Below are positions 7,929-17,703 of a stretch of DNA of 64,000 nucleotides, piece after piece; within the stretch, counting starts at the first letter, position 1, and each line of letters starts with the position of its first letter. The stretch lies in the NCBI RefSeq assembly GCF_000756665.1, contig NZ_ARXV01000007.1, positions 62,001 to 126,000 on the forward strand. The letters are read 5' to 3'. Both the position numbers and the translations under genes were made by a program. Source of the stretch: Alcanivorax nanhaiticus. GTDB taxonomy: Bacteria > Pseudomonadota > Gammaproteobacteria > Pseudomonadales > Alcanivoracaceae. The notes beneath the pieces are model-generated. The model saw only the letters and a program-made list of their open reading frames with translations, did not search any database and had not been told where the DNA came from.

Positions 7929-9078
7929 CAGGCTGTTGAGATGGGCGATGGTGGTGCTGGCTTGCGGCTGGTTGATGCCGGCTCATGCAGAAGAATTGGC
8001 AGGTTCCATGCGGGTGGCTCCTGGCGACCAGAAGGTGCTGACCTTCCCTTCACCGGTCGCCAAGGTGGCGACCTCGGATCCCGAGGTGGCTGCTCTGACC
8101 GTCACCGGGGGCCAGGAACTGTTGCTGACGGCCAAGGCTGAAGGTTCGGCGGTGCTGTCAATCTGGTTGCGAGGGGATAGCAAACCGCTGCGCAGCACGG
8201 TGGTGGTGGCCACTACGCTGGGTTCCTCATTGCCTTTTGGTACCCAGGTGCAGACCGACATCCGGGTACTGGAAGTGAGTCGGGCCGAGCTGAATCAGTT
8301 GGGTATGAGCTACAGCAATATATGGGATGGCGGCAATACTGCGGCGGGCATTGCTGCACCGGGCACGGGCTTTCAGGTGCCGGGCACCTTCCCGACCCCG
8401 CTCAGTAATGAAGGCTTTAATTTGTTCCGCTTTGGTTCCAACTCTGTGTTGGCCATCAATGCGCTGGAAGCGGGAGGGTTTGCTTATACTCTGGCCGAGC
8501 CGTCACTGACCAGCTTGTCCGGACAGAGTGCCAGCTTCCTTTCGGGTGGGGAGTTTCCGATTCCTACCCGCAGTACCACGGACGGCGTGCAGATTGAGTT
8601 CAAGGAATTCGGTATTGGGCTGAGCCTGACGCCCACGGTAATCGATGAAAGTCAGATTATCCTCAAGGTGGCACCGGAAGTGTCGGAGCTGGATTTTTCG
8701 GCCGGGGTAGAAACCGGAGGAGTGGCGGTGCCCGGTTTGCGCGTGCGCCGTGCGGAAACCACTGTCTCCCTGGCACCAGGGGAGACCTTCATCATCAGTG
8801 GTCTGGTGAGCCGCAATACGGTGAGTAATAGCGACCGCCTTCCCGGGATTGGCAATCTGCCGATTCTGGGGGCGTTCTTCCGTTCTTCCCGGATTGAGAA
8901 GAACGACAAGGAACTGGTTATGGTGGTGACGCCACATCTGGTGACGCCGCAGAAACAGATCGATATGCCAACCACCCTGCCCGGGGCGGGTTACCACATC
9001 AGCAGTATGGGGTGGCTGGATATGGCCACCCAGGTGCGTCGTGGTTCCCAGCCTATTCGCCATGGCCTGAGCTGGTGA
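7918..9078 (+). CDS. rcpA: Tad secretin RcpA/CpaC
   Basis: Outer-membrane channel of the Flp pilus. From the ATG at 7918 (AAGGAG upstream) there is a signal peptide (LLRWAMVVLACGWLMPAHA), an N0-like BON/plug region (VLTFPSPVAKVATSDPEVAAL) and the secretin domain with LAEPSLTSLSGQSASFLSGGE, then VPGLRVRRAETTVSL and the GNLPILGAFFRS closing motif. 386 residues, slightly short for the family. The start overlaps the end of cpaB by 11 bases. Confidence 0.93.
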   Translation: MCVSRLLRWAMVVLACGWLMPAHAEELAGSMRVAPGDQKVLTFPSPVAKVATSDPEVAALTVTGGQELLLTAKAEGSAVLSIWLRGDSKPLRSTVVVATTLGSSLPFGTQVQTDIRVLEVSRAELNQLGMSYSNIWDGGNTAAGIAAPGTGFQVPGTFPTPLSNEGFNLFRFGSNSVLAINALEAGGFAYTLAEPSLTSLSGQSASFLSGGEFPIPTRSTTDGVQIEFKEFGIGLSLTPTVIDESQIILKVAPEVSELDFSAGVETGGVAVPGLRVRRAETTVSLAPGETFIISGLVSRNTVSNSDRLPGIGNLPILGAFFRSSRIEKNDKELVMVVTPHLVTPQKQIDMPTTLPGAGYHISSMGWLDMATQVRRGSQPIRHGLSW

Positions 9079-9082
9079 CCTC

Positions 9083-10273
9083 ATGAGTGATCACGACATT
9101 GTACTTTCCGTGGTTGACGACAGTGGTTTGGAAACCTGGCTGGAACGGGTGGTGGAAGAGCCCTTTCGCCTGGAGCAGGTTAGTCGCACGGATCTGACCC
9201 GGGTGTTGCGTTTGCTGGAAGCGACCACTGCCCATGTGGTGATGGTGGAGATTTCTGATGCGGATCTGGATCAGTCGTTGGCGATTATCACTGCCCTGAC
9301 CAGTGCCCGCCCCTGGGTCACGGTGATTACCGTGTGTGCCCGTGCTAATCAGGAGCTGCTGCTGCAATCCATGCGTGCCGGTGCCCGTGATTGTTTTGTG
9401 GCCGGTAGCGATGCCGGTGATGTGCGAGAACGGTTGCGCCGCCACCAGTTGCTGCGGGTGGGGCATTATGATGATCGGGTGCAGTCCGCCACCAATAACC
9501 TGGTGTTGGTCGCCTCCGCCAGCCCCACAGTGGATACCCGTTTCCTGACCCAGAATATCGCGCTTGGCCTGAATCAGATGTATCCGGGGGAGCGTACTTT
9601 GGCCATTGATACCCAGCCCTCCGAGCGGGGTATTTTCTATCTGGATGTGCATAACGAATACACCCTGGAAAACCTGCTGGCCAGCCCGGAAACCCTGGAT
9701 GACACCCTTATCGGTACGGCCCTGGAAGAATATAGGCCGGGTCTGCGGCTGTTGGCAGGGGGCATCAATAGGGAGGACCTTGAGGGCGATCGCAGCGCAG
9801 ATTTGTTTATTGCCCTGAATCATCTGATGCAGATGTTTGATCGCATCATCATCAATGTGGGCACCATGCAGCGCCGCCATTGGGTAAGGGCGCTGGGGAT
9901 TCATGCCCGCCACTTGTTGATTGCCATGCACCCGCTGGTGGATCAGGCCCATGCAGTGCGCACCTTGGGTAATGAATGGCGAGCCCATCTGGGTCGTGAG
10001 AGTCAGGTGGGGTTGGTGGTGGACGGTGCAGACAACAAGGTGCCCCCCGCGACGGATGAGTTGGCGGAAACGGCTGGAGCCAGTGTAGTGGGTGAGCTGC
10101 CTATGGATTGGCAGCACCGCTTGCTGGCCATGAATGCAGGACTGCCGATTCAGGAGCAGAGTCCACGCAGTCATTACAGCCGTGCGCTGAACCGGTTGAT
10201 CAACAAGTTGGAAATGCAGCCGGAGTCGTCACTGAATGCTGACAGCTGGTGGCAGCGGATTCGCCAGGGTTAA
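9083..10273 (+). CDS. tadZ: TadZ/CpaE-like pilus localisation protein
   Basis: MinD/ParA-like cytoplasmic protein that places the Tad machine at the pole. The N-terminal receiver-like part (to about residue 125) includes RAGARDCFVAGSDAGDVRERL. The ATPase-like domain follows from NNLVLVASASPTVDTRFL. The Walker A loop is degenerate: no GKT/GKS is visible where it is expected, so ATP binding is doubtful. 396 residues. Confidence 0.85.
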   Translation: MSDHDIVLSVVDDSGLETWLERVVEEPFRLEQVSRTDLTRVLRLLEATTAHVVMVEISDADLDQSLAIITALTSARPWVTVITVCARANQELLLQSMRAGARDCFVAGSDAGDVRERLRRHQLLRVGHYDDRVQSATNNLVLVASASPTVDTRFLTQNIALGLNQMYPGERTLAIDTQPSERGIFYLDVHNEYTLENLLASPETLDDTLIGTALEEYRPGLRLLAGGINREDLEGDRSADLFIALNHLMQMFDRIIINVGTMQRRHWVRALGIHARHLLIAMHPLVDQAHAVRTLGNEWRAHLGRESQVGLVVDGADNKVPPATDELAETAGASVVGELPMDWQHRLLAMNAGLPIQEQSPRSHYSRALNRLINKLEMQPESSLNADSWWQRIRQG

Positions 10274-10327
10274 AGGTGTGCCCGCCGGTATACGGCGAGG
10301 TGGGCGTTGAAGTAGAGGGAGTAAAGG

Positions 10328-11488
10328 GTGGCAGGACGCATAGACGCGGAGTATCAGCAGCTCAAGGATCGTGCCCATCGCTGGGTGGTAGAGCGGCTGG
10401 ATGAGGAAGGCATTGAGGTCAGCAATGCCAACCGCGAGCTATTGTCTGAATTTATCCGCAGTGCGGTGGGTCAGCATATCGCCCTGAACCGGGTGCCGCT
10501 GTCGACTCAGGATCTGAATCAACTGGTCAAGGATACGCTGGATGAAGTGCTGGGCTTTGGTCCACTGGAACCCTTGCTGGCAGATCCGCGTATCAACGAT
10601 ATTCTGGTAAATGGGCCGGACAACGTCTTTATTGAAGTGGCGGGTGTGCTGCAGAAAGCGCAGGTCCGTTTTATCAATGATGATCATGTGATCCGGGTAA
10701 TTCGGCGCATGCTGGCTCCCTTGGGACGGCGCCTGGATGAAGCCAGCCCAATGGTGGATGCCCGTCTGCCAGATGGCTCGCGGGTCAATGCCATCATCCC
10801 GCCACTGGCACTGAATGGCCCCAGCATCAGCATTCGTAAGTTTACCCGTAACCACCTTAGTGCCGAAGAGATGATCCGCTCTGGATCGCTGACTCAGGCT
10901 TGTCTCGATACTCTGATCAAGGCGGTGGAAACCCGTCGCAATATCATCATCAGTGGCGGTACCGGTACCGGTAAAACCACCATGCTCAACCTGATCAGCC
11001 AGTACATCCCGAGGGAAGAGCGCATCCTTACCATCGAGGATTCTGCCGAGCTGGTGCTTAACCACCCCCATGTGGTGTCACTGGAAACTCGCCCGGCGAA
11101 TACCGAGGGGAAAGGCAAGGTCACCGCTCGCGAGCTGGTGATCAATTCCCTGCGAATGCGCCCTGATCGGGTAATTCTGGGCGAGGTGCGTTCCAACGAA
11201 ATCATCGAACTGCTGCAGGCCATGAACACCGGCCACGAAGGCTCCATGAGTACCATTCACGCCAACAGTACCCGCGATGCGCTGGTGCGGATTGAGACCC
11301 TGCTGGCAGTAAGCGGCTATGAGGCCAGTGAAAAGGCTATCGGTCGTCTGATTGGTTCGGCACTCGATGTGATTATCCAGCTGGAGCGTTTACCGGACGG
11401 CCGCCGTCGGGTTAGTGAGGTGGTGTCGCTGTCGCCTACTGAGGACGAGCAGTACAACCTGGATTATCTCTACCGGAGTGAAGCATGA
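10328..11488 (+). CDS. tadA: Tad secretion ATPase TadA/CpaF
   Basis: Hexameric GspE-superfamily ATPase powering Flp pilus assembly. Walker A is [14 protein letters not shown]. The Asp box and His boxes are present ([21 protein letters not shown]), as is [16 protein letters not shown] with Walker B. N-terminal CpaF region with [23 protein letters not shown] start at 10328 behind GGGAGTAAAG. 386 residues; no truncation. The ATGA of tadB overlaps its stop. Confidence 0.96.
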   Translation: MAGRIDAEYQQLKDRAHRWVVERLDEEGIEVSNANRELLSEFIRSAVGQHIALNRVPLSTQDLNQLVKDTLDEVLGFGPLEPLLADPRINDILVNGPDNVFIEVAGVLQKAQVRFINDDHVIRVIRRMLAPLGRRLDEASPMVDARLPDGSRVNAIIPPLALNGPSISIRKFTRNHLSAEEMIRSGSLTQACLDTLIKAVETRRNIIISGGTGTGKTTMLNLISQYIPREERILTIEDSAELVLNHPHVVSLETRPANTEGKGKVTARELVINSLRMRPDRVILGEVRSNEIIELLQAMNTGHEGSMSTIHANSTRDALVRIETLLAVSGYEASEKAIGRLIGSALDVIIQLERLPDGRRRVSEVVSLSPTEDEQYNLDYLYRSEA

Positions 11489-12405
11489 GTGCCGTGGCGT
11501 TGCTCGGCATGGCCCAAACATTGGGCATCATCGCGGTGATGACGGTGCTGGTGCAGGTGTTGTGGTTTCGTCGGCGGCAGAAAGTGTTGCTCAATGATCG
11601 GGTGCGCCAACGTTTACAGCAGCGTACCGAAATCGCTGTAGAGCCGGCCATGGCAAAAGTGGCCAGCAGCCCGCTGGATAGAGTGCTGCTGCGAGCGGAT
11701 ATCAGACTTTCCCGAGTCCAGCTGACGTTGCTGGCGGTGGTAACCTTTATTCTCGTGGCGCTGGTATTGGCCAGTAGCGGGGTGATTCCCTCGCTAGTAG
11801 TGTTGGCCCTGATCATCGCCAGCGCCTGGTTGTATTGGCGTTTTCGTTTCCAGCAGCAACGCCGCACCATTTTTGAATCTCTGCCCGGCATTATGGATTC
11901 CACCCTGCGCTATATGGATGCGGGGCGCTCGCTGGAAGCCTCGCTGCAGGAATCATTCAATGATGCGCCCACGGTATTCGCCCCCCTGACATTTCGCCTG
12001 CGCAGCGCCATTGATGCGGGCCGTGATTACACCGGTCTGTTCGATGACTTTTCCCGCCTTTATCAGGTGCCGTCTCTGGTGATGGTATCCATCGCATTGC
12101 GCACGTCTTCCCGGTTTGGTTCATCGGTGCGGCCGGTGCTGCAACAGGTGGCCAGCTCGCTGCGCTCACAGCAGGAACTGCGCCGTGAGTTCATGGCGTC
12201 CACCGCCGAAACCCGCTTTACTGCCGGCGCCTTTACCTTGTTGCCCCTGGGCATGGCGGCCTACATGATGCTGATCAACGAGAAGTATGCTGAGGTCCTG
12301 TTACACACGGATACTGGCCATACCATGTTGATCGTGGCGGGTATTCTGCAAGGGCTGGGGGTGATAGTGATCTGGCGCATGGTGCAGGGGGTGGGCCGTG
12401 AATAG
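11485..12405 (+). CDS. tadB: Tad inner-membrane platform protein TadB
   Basis: Type II secretion F-domain membrane protein; half of the TadB/TadC platform. N-terminal helix, two central helices (LTLLAVVTFILVALVLASSG and PSLVVLALIIASAWLYW) and two C-terminal ones. The conserved LPGIMDSTLRYMDAGRSLEASL stretch is the T2SSF hallmark. 306 residues. Translationally coupled on both sides. Confidence 0.93.
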   Translation: MSAVALLGMAQTLGIIAVMTVLVQVLWFRRRQKVLLNDRVRQRLQQRTEIAVEPAMAKVASSPLDRVLLRADIRLSRVQLTLLAVVTFILVALVLASSGVIPSLVVLALIIASAWLYWRFRFQQQRRTIFESLPGIMDSTLRYMDAGRSLEASLQESFNDAPTVFAPLTFRLRSAIDAGRDYTGLFDDFSRLYQVPSLVMVSIALRTSSRFGSSVRPVLQQVASSLRSQQELRREFMASTAETRFTAGAFTLLPLGMAAYMMLINEKYAEVLLHTDTGHTMLIVAGILQGLGVIVIWRMVQGVGRE

Positions 12406-13270
12406 TGTCTGGCTGCTGTTGGCGCTGGTGCTGGCGGCGCTGTCTGTCTGGCTGCTGTTTCGTGCCCGACATTGGGAACTGCAGGCTCGGGTCAGTGAGC
12501 GTTTGAGTGAAAAGGGTAGCCGTAGTGGTGAAAATGAAAGTGGGCGTTTCTGGTTATGGAAGCTGTCCGCTGCACTGACGGAATCATCCCTGGCGGCCAG
12601 CGACTATCAGGAAATTCGTCAGGCCATGGTCGGTATGGGCAAGAGTCGCGAGCAGTCCCAGGTGATCTATCTGCTGGCCTGTTGGGTGCTGCCGGTGTTG
12701 GTGGCCCTGGTGGGCTTTCTGTTCTTTGGTGCGGTGGGCGGTGTGCTGATTTCGGTGGCCGGGTTTATTCTGCCCCGGCGCACCATTCGCAGCATGGGGG
12801 CGCACGCGGAGATGCGTCAGAACCTGGAAGCTGTGGAGCTGTGTCACATGACCCGCATGCTGATGGAGGCGGGGCTGTCACTGGAGCGGGTGATGCGCAT
12901 TATCGGTGTGCAGGGGCGGCCGCTGCTGCCGGTATTGATCCCGCGGATTGACCGATTCAATCGTCTTATGCAGTCCGGTGCTGAGCGCAGTCAGGCACTG
13001 GATGAACTGGGTGAGAACAAGCGGATTCCTGTGCTGCGCAGTTATGTGGTGCTGATGAAACAGAGCAGTTTGCTGGGCTCCGGGGTATCGAACAGCCTGG
13101 ATCAGATTATTGCGGAAGCCCAGAACGTGGAACGTAACCGTATCCGGGAAGAGACAAACCGGATTGGAGCCAAAATGACGGTGGTGATGATGGCATTCAT
13201 GCTGCCGGCATTGTTTATTCTGATCGGCGGGCCAGCAGTGATGTCCATTGCTGATGCGCTGGCACGTTAG
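12398..13270 (+). CDS. tadC: Tad inner-membrane platform protein TadC
   Basis: Second T2SSF-domain platform subunit, 290 residues, GTG start overlapping tadB by 8 bases. Membrane segments at the N-terminus (WLLLALVLAALSVWLLF), middle and C-terminus (MTVVMMAFMLPALFILIGG). The conserved region MTRMLMEAGLSLERVMRIIG precedes ALDELGENKRIPVLRSYV. Confidence 0.93.
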   Translation: MNSVWLLLALVLAALSVWLLFRARHWELQARVSERLSEKGSRSGENESGRFWLWKLSAALTESSLAASDYQEIRQAMVGMGKSREQSQVIYLLACWVLPVLVALVGFLFFGAVGGVLISVAGFILPRRTIRSMGAHAEMRQNLEAVELCHMTRMLMEAGLSLERVMRIIGVQGRPLLPVLIPRIDRFNRLMQSGAERSQALDELGENKRIPVLRSYVVLMKQSSLLGSGVSNSLDQIIAEAQNVERNRIREETNRIGAKMTVVMMAFMLPALFILIGGPAVMSIADALAR

Positions 13271-13299
13271 TTAATAGAAAAGACTGGAAGGGAACGGGA

Positions 13300-13980
13300 A
13301 TGATGCCAATGCGAGGCTGGGTGTGGGTAGCGGTGGCGATGTTGGGGGGCTGTGCCAGTCAGCCCACGGAACCGACCTCTGTCGATGCGGTGGATACCAG
13401 CGATATTGCTTGCCAGGAAGCGTTGCAGCCCGAGCAGCGTGTAGATCTGGAGATGATCGATACGTTGATGGCGAAAGGGCGTAATCATGCGGCATTGGCT
13501 CGGCTGGAAAGCAAGCCGATGAACGCGATCGATTACTGGCTCCGTTATGGCCAGTTGCTGGCCTCTGCTGGCAAGCTGGATGCGGCGGAGCAGGTGTTCC
13601 GGGATATGGTGGAGGAGTGTGAGGATGGTCGAAGCCGGCATGGCCTGGGGATGGTGCTGCTCAAGCGCAATCAGGTGAATGCGGCCCTCGCACATTTGGA
13701 GGCTGCGCGTAGTCTGGCCCCGGCTTCGGCGCAGGTGCGTAACGATTACGGTTATGCCCTGTTGCTGGTGGGTCGCTATCAGGAGGCGGCCTTTGAGCTG
13801 CGCACGGCACTGGAGCTGGCCAATGGTCAGGGCCCGGTTCGTCAGAATGTGGCGGTGGCCTATCTGTTGACGGGTGACGAGCAGGGGCTGGAAGCGTTGA
13901 AATTGGATTATGGCTTTTCCGAAGATGAACTGAACTATGCCAAAGCGCTGCAGCAGCAGTTTGGCAGGGTGAAGGAATAG
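13300..13980 (+). CDS. tadD: Tad pilotin-like TPR lipoprotein TadD
   Basis: Lipoprotein with tetratricopeptide repeats, likely a pilotin or assembly factor for the secretin. The signal peptide ends in the lipobox MLGGCAS. TPR-like helices run from about residue 60 to 190 (LASAGKLDAAEQVFRDMVEE, AALAHLEAARSLAP). 226 residues. AAGGGAACGGGA precedes the start. Confidence 0.87.
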   Translation: MMPMRGWVWVAVAMLGGCASQPTEPTSVDAVDTSDIACQEALQPEQRVDLEMIDTLMAKGRNHAALARLESKPMNAIDYWLRYGQLLASAGKLDAAEQVFRDMVEECEDGRSRHGLGMVLLKRNQVNAALAHLEAARSLAPASAQVRNDYGYALLLVGRYQEAAFELRTALELANGQGPVRQNVAVAYLLTGDEQGLEALKLDYGFSEDELNYAKALQQQFGRVKE

Positions 13981-13989
13981 GAGAGAGCG

Positions 13990-14268
13990 ATGAAAACAGG
14001 ATGGATCTGGGTGGGTCTGGCCTTGCCGCTGGTGGCATTGGCGGAAGCACCGAAAGAACACTATGCCTTTGGCGTATCTGATCAGGTGGCCAGCAAACCG
14101 CCACGCACCGAGACAGACTGGCTGCTGAATCAGCAGCGTCACTCGCGCCCTGCCGGGGAGAGTGAGTTGTCTGCACCCCTTTATGTGGATAGCCAGCGTC
14201 GTCTGGCGGATTCCTTCCGTACCGCCATTCCGGAAAGCTTCGGTGAGCAGACTCGGGACGACAACTGA
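13990..14268 (+). CDS. DUF3613-like small periplasmic protein of the Tad operon
   Basis: 92 residues with a signal peptide (IWVGLALPLVALAEA). The pattern TDWLLNQQR ... LYVDSQRRLADSFRTAIPE matches what I recall of DUF3613 proteins, which occur in Tad operons of pseudomonads. No catalytic residues are visible. The start of tadG lies inside its 3' end. Function unknown. Confidence 0.7.
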   Translation: MKTGWIWVGLALPLVALAEAPKEHYAFGVSDQVASKPPRTETDWLLNQQRHSRPAGESELSAPLYVDSQRRLADSFRTAIPESFGEQTRDDN

Positions 14269-15988
14269 GCGCCGCCATCAGCGAGGGGCGCTGACCATCA
14301 TCACCCCCATGCTGCTGTTGGTGGTAATTATCCTGTCCGTGATGGCTCTGGATGGGGCTCGTCTCTATAGCCTGCGCGGGGAGATGCAGGCGCAGGTGAA
14401 TGTGGCGGCTCAAGCTGGGGCCTCAGCGACGCAAAGTTGTGGTGGGCTGGCACCGTCTACCGCCCTGATTAGTCAGCGGGCACTGGCGGCAGCTCAGGCT
14501 CAGGGCTTCAGTGCGGAGGCAGACGCACTCACCATCAGTACCGGAGTTATCGAGGCGGCAGCGAACACCAATGTCCTGGGGTTTCGCCCAGTCAATTTTA
14601 TCGAAGAGAGCAATGCGGTATTGGTGTCCTACAGCCGCAGCGAGCCGATCTCACTGTTATTGCCGGAGAGCGTTTTCGGCAGCATTGATATCACAGTGAA
14701 TGCCGCTGCGCGCAAGGAAGTGACCGCGACACTGAGTGCCGCAGGCAGCACTGCCAGTGTTGATGCCGGCGTAGTCGGTTCCCTTCTGGGCGCTGTGCTG
14801 GGTGATCCCGCCTATGTCCTGGACCCCACTGACTTGAGCAGCTTGCGCAATACCACGGTAGAGCTGGGTGAATTGCTGACTGCGGTAGGGGTGGCAGATG
14901 TGGCTGAGCTGCTGACACTGGACGGCCAGGAGCTTGCAGCAGGCTTGCGTGATGTGGCCGGTGTGGCTTCCCCGGTCGGGCAGGTGTTGGATGATCTGCT
15001 GGCTGCCAATGGCATCAGTACCGTGCAAGTCAGCGAGGTGCTGGATGTGGTGGAGGGGACCCAGGTGCCGACGGATAGCCAGTTCCCCCTGTATGACATG
15101 CTGATCAGTCTGGTGCTGAATGTAGCCGAGACCCAGCAGGATGCGGCGGGTGGCTTCCTGGGTGTGCCACTGGATTTGAATCTCAATACTGGCCTCGCCA
15201 ATGTTGTGGCGACCACGGATCTGCGCGTTGGTGAGCCGCCCCGAGTGGTGGTGGGGCCTGCCCGTCAGGATGCGGATGGCAACTGGCGTACCCGCTTCTA
15301 TTCCCCTGATGTGAGCTTGAGGCTGAATGCCGAGATAGAATTATTACCCCTTGGTCTGGTCAACGTCGCCACTCTGTCATTGCCGCTGGCAGTGAACGCC
15401 GGAGGGGCGGAAGGCGCTTTTGTGGGTGCCCGTTGTGCCACCGGCACGCGTAATGATGTGGCGGTAATTCTGGATCTGGAGCGAAGTATTGCGCGGCTGG
15501 GGTCAGGCACGATTGATCCGGATAACGGCGAGGTGGTCCCGCAATCGGTGTCGCTTACGGTGCTGAGCGGCGTGCTGTTGCCCATCACCGTGCTGGAAGC
15601 GGATGTGCAGGTGAGCGGGGAAGTGCCCGGTGTCACGGAGCGCAATGTGGTCATCAGTGATGATTATCCGCTGTACTGTGATGCGGTGAGCGGTTGCAGC
15701 AACGATGTGTATGCGGACACCGGGGACGGCATTGGTGGACTGGATCTGGATGTGAGTCTCAGCAATGTTGAGGCCGGGACCTTGCCGGTGGGTGTGCTTC
15801 TGGGGCCGCTGGAAAACCTGCTCGAAAGTGTGTTGGGTGACGTGGTTGAAGGGCTTGCAACAGCGTTGATAAACCCGCTGCTGGAGGCGCTGGGGGTTGG
15901 GCTTGGCGGTGTTACTGTTACACTCTCCAGCGCGACTCAGGGCGGCAGTCAAGTGATCGAGAATGTCCCTGTCGTGGCGGGGAACTGA
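14243..15988 (+). CDS. tadG: TadG-like pilus assembly protein
   Basis: Large minor pseudopilin-like protein. From a GTG at 14243 the N-terminus is VSRLGTTTERRHQRGALT, then one membrane helix (IITPMLLLVVIILSVMALDG) and ARLYSLRGEMQAQVNVAAQAGA, the TadE/G N-terminal signature. The remaining 500 residues are an extracellular or periplasmic domain rich in V/L/G/D, with a few cysteines in YCDAVSGCSND that may form disulfides. 581 residues. Overlaps the preceding gene by 26 bases and ends the operon. Confidence 0.82.
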   Translation: MSRLGTTTERRHQRGALTIITPMLLLVVIILSVMALDGARLYSLRGEMQAQVNVAAQAGASATQSCGGLAPSTALISQRALAAAQAQGFSAEADALTISTGVIEAAANTNVLGFRPVNFIEESNAVLVSYSRSEPISLLLPESVFGSIDITVNAAARKEVTATLSAAGSTASVDAGVVGSLLGAVLGDPAYVLDPTDLSSLRNTTVELGELLTAVGVADVAELLTLDGQELAAGLRDVAGVASPVGQVLDDLLAANGISTVQVSEVLDVVEGTQVPTDSQFPLYDMLISLVLNVAETQQDAAGGFLGVPLDLNLNTGLANVVATTDLRVGEPPRVVVGPARQDADGNWRTRFYSPDVSLRLNAEIELLPLGLVNVATLSLPLAVNAGGAEGAFVGARCATGTRNDVAVILDLERSIARLGSGTIDPDNGEVVPQSVSLTVLSGVLLPITVLEADVQVSGEVPGVTERNVVISDDYPLYCDAVSGCSNDVYADTGDGIGGLDLDVSLSNVEAGTLPVGVLLGPLENLLESVLGDVVEGLATALINPLLEALGVGLGGVTVTLSSATQGGSQVIENVPVVAGN

Positions 15989-16263
15989 TTGGCTACAAGC
16001 TACGCTGGGTGGGATGAAGAAATCCGGAAAGTTCCCGGGCTCGACAGATCCCTGAAGAAGGATCTCCCTTCGGTCGTTTCGCTGCTCTCGGTTCGCACCT
16101 CCGCGAGGTCAGTCTTCCAGATTTGCCCCTAAGATGGGGCTCCTGCCGCAAGAACAACACTCCGCAGCCTCCCTCAGTGAGCTCTGTCCCCTCTGTGGTG
16201 AATTCGCTTTTGATCTTTGCGTGCCGCATGTTGCGTGAATAGTGTAGCAGCCGCAGAGTGGCC
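15989..16263. other. Intergenic stretch between tadG and the desaturase gene
   Basis: No gene is supported. On the minus strand it contains TTCACCACAGAGGGGACAG and AGCTCACTGAGGGAG at about 16170-16205. This resembles the CACAGAG-type intergenic repeat that also occurs at 50713-50788. Confidence 0.4.
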
Positions 16264-16296
16264 AAAAAAAACGGCCGCTGGAGCGGCCGTTTTTTT
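16264..16296. terminator. Bidirectional terminator between tadG and desaturase
   Basis: A run of A, ACGGCCGCT, GG, AGCGGCCGT and a run of T. The symmetrical stem with A/T tails can serve both convergent genes. Confidence 0.92.
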
Positions 16297-16314
16297 GCAG
16301 GTTTCAATCCGTGG

Positions 16315-17517
16315 TCACGCTGCTGCGTGCCGGTAGCGGGTAAGCTGGTCGGCGAAGTCCTGCAAGGCAGCGATGCCAGACTCGCGGGCATCGTGGTACC
16401 ACTGCTCAAGGGCTTCGACCATCTCTGCCGAGTTGCGGCTGGTCTGCGACCAGATATCCTGAAGGCGCAGGCGGTACTGATAAATGGCTTCCAGGGTTTC
16501 GTTGCTCTGGGTCAGGTTGGCCAGACGTTCCTGCTGCTTGGGTTTGATCAGCGACAGGTCTTTGTGGAACAGGGCTTTGGCGCGAGCATAGAGGTCCCGG
16601 GTGGCTTCACAGGCACGCTCTTGTTCCTGCTTGAATACGGGGGCAATCACTGTCTTGCGGTAATTGGCCATGACCTGGAAGCGGTGTTGCATGACACCAC
16701 GTAATGCCTCCAGATCGATCCCTTTGGCCTCCCGATCGATGATGGGCTTGGGCGCCACTTTCTTTACCTTGGCCAGCCCGAGCATTTCGAACAAACGGAT
16801 CCATGCCCAGCCAGCATCAAACTCGAAACGGCGGACGGACAGCTTGGCGGAGTTCGGGTAGGTGTGGTGGTTGTTATGCAGTTCTTCACCGCCAATCAGG
16901 ATGCCCCAGGGCGAAATGTTGCGGCTGGCGTCGGCGCATTCAAAGTTGCGGTAACCCCAATAGTGGCCGATGCCGTTGATAACGCCGGCAGCAAATACCG
17001 GAATCCACATCATTTGCACTGCCCAGATGGTGATGCCGTACACCCCGAACAACATCAGGTCGATCACGGCCATCAGGGCCACGCCGCCCATGGGGAAGCG
17101 GGAGTAGACGTTGCGCTCAATCCAGTCGTCCGGGCAGCCTGCACCATACTTCTTCAGGGTTTCTTCGTTTTCGGCTTCTTCACGGTACAGTTCGGCCCCT
17201 TCACGCAGGACCTTCTTGATACCTTTCACCTGTGGGCTGTGCGGGTCTTCTTCCGTCTCGCACTTGGCGTGGTGTTTGCGGTGGATAGCGGTCCATTCCA
17301 GGGTGTTCTGGCCTGTGCTCAGCCACAGCCAGAGGCGGAAGAAATGTTTCAGGATGGGGCTCAGTTCCAGCGCCCGGTGAGCGGAATAGCGGTGCAGATA
17401 GACCGTCACGCTAACGATGGTGGCGTGGGTCATGGCAAGAGTAATCAGCACCAGTGCGCCCAGACTCGGGGCCAGCAGGCCGTGTTCAATGTAATCAAGC
17501 ATCAGATTTGTACACAT
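16315..17517 (-). CDS. Membrane fatty acid (acyl-CoA) delta-9-type desaturase
   Basis: Di-iron membrane desaturase that introduces a double bond in long-chain acyl chains. The three histidine boxes are present: HRYSAH (about 42-47), HRKHH (about 79-83) and LHNNHH (C-terminal half). Hydrophobic pairs separate them. The C-terminal extension after the third box is long and helical, as in other desaturases of hydrocarbon-degrading gammaproteobacteria. 400 residues from the ATG at 17517; an ATG at 17502 is equally possible. No strong ribosome site is visible. Confidence 0.92.
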   Translation of the reverse strand: MCTNLMLDYIEHGLLAPSLGALVLITLAMTHATIVSVTVYLHRYSAHRALELSPILKHFFRLWLWLSTGQNTLEWTAIHRKHHAKCETEEDPHSPQVKGIKKVLREGAELYREEAENEETLKKYGAGCPDDWIERNVYSRFPMGGVALMAVIDLMLFGVYGITIWAVQMMWIPVFAAGVINGIGHYWGYRNFECADASRNISPWGILIGGEELHNNHHTYPNSAKLSVRRFEFDAGWAWIRLFEMLGLAKVKKVAPKPIIDREAKGIDLEALRGVMQHRFQVMANYRKTVIAPVFKQEQERACEATRDLYARAKALFHKDLSLIKPKQQERLANLTQSNETLEAIYQYRLRLQDIWSQTSRNSAEMVEALEQWYHDARESGIAALQDFADQLTRYRHAAA

Positions 17518-17703
17518 AGAATTCGGAAAGGCTATTGTGCCCAGTCGTGGTGACGGTAAGAAGACGCCAGATGGGTCAAATTCGGACTTTCGGATCAGAA
17601 GTTGGCCGGGGGCGGATAAGCGGTAGTTGCGGGGTTCCGTATCCGGGCCGTGCGCGGAGCGCGCAGGGTACATCACGGCGGAACCGCCGCATCTGGCAAG
17701 GTG

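Noticed and set aside
15993..16409. 138-residue minus-strand frame downstream of tadG
   Set aside because: It crosses the bidirectional terminator and intergenic repeat-like sequence and has no recognisable domain.
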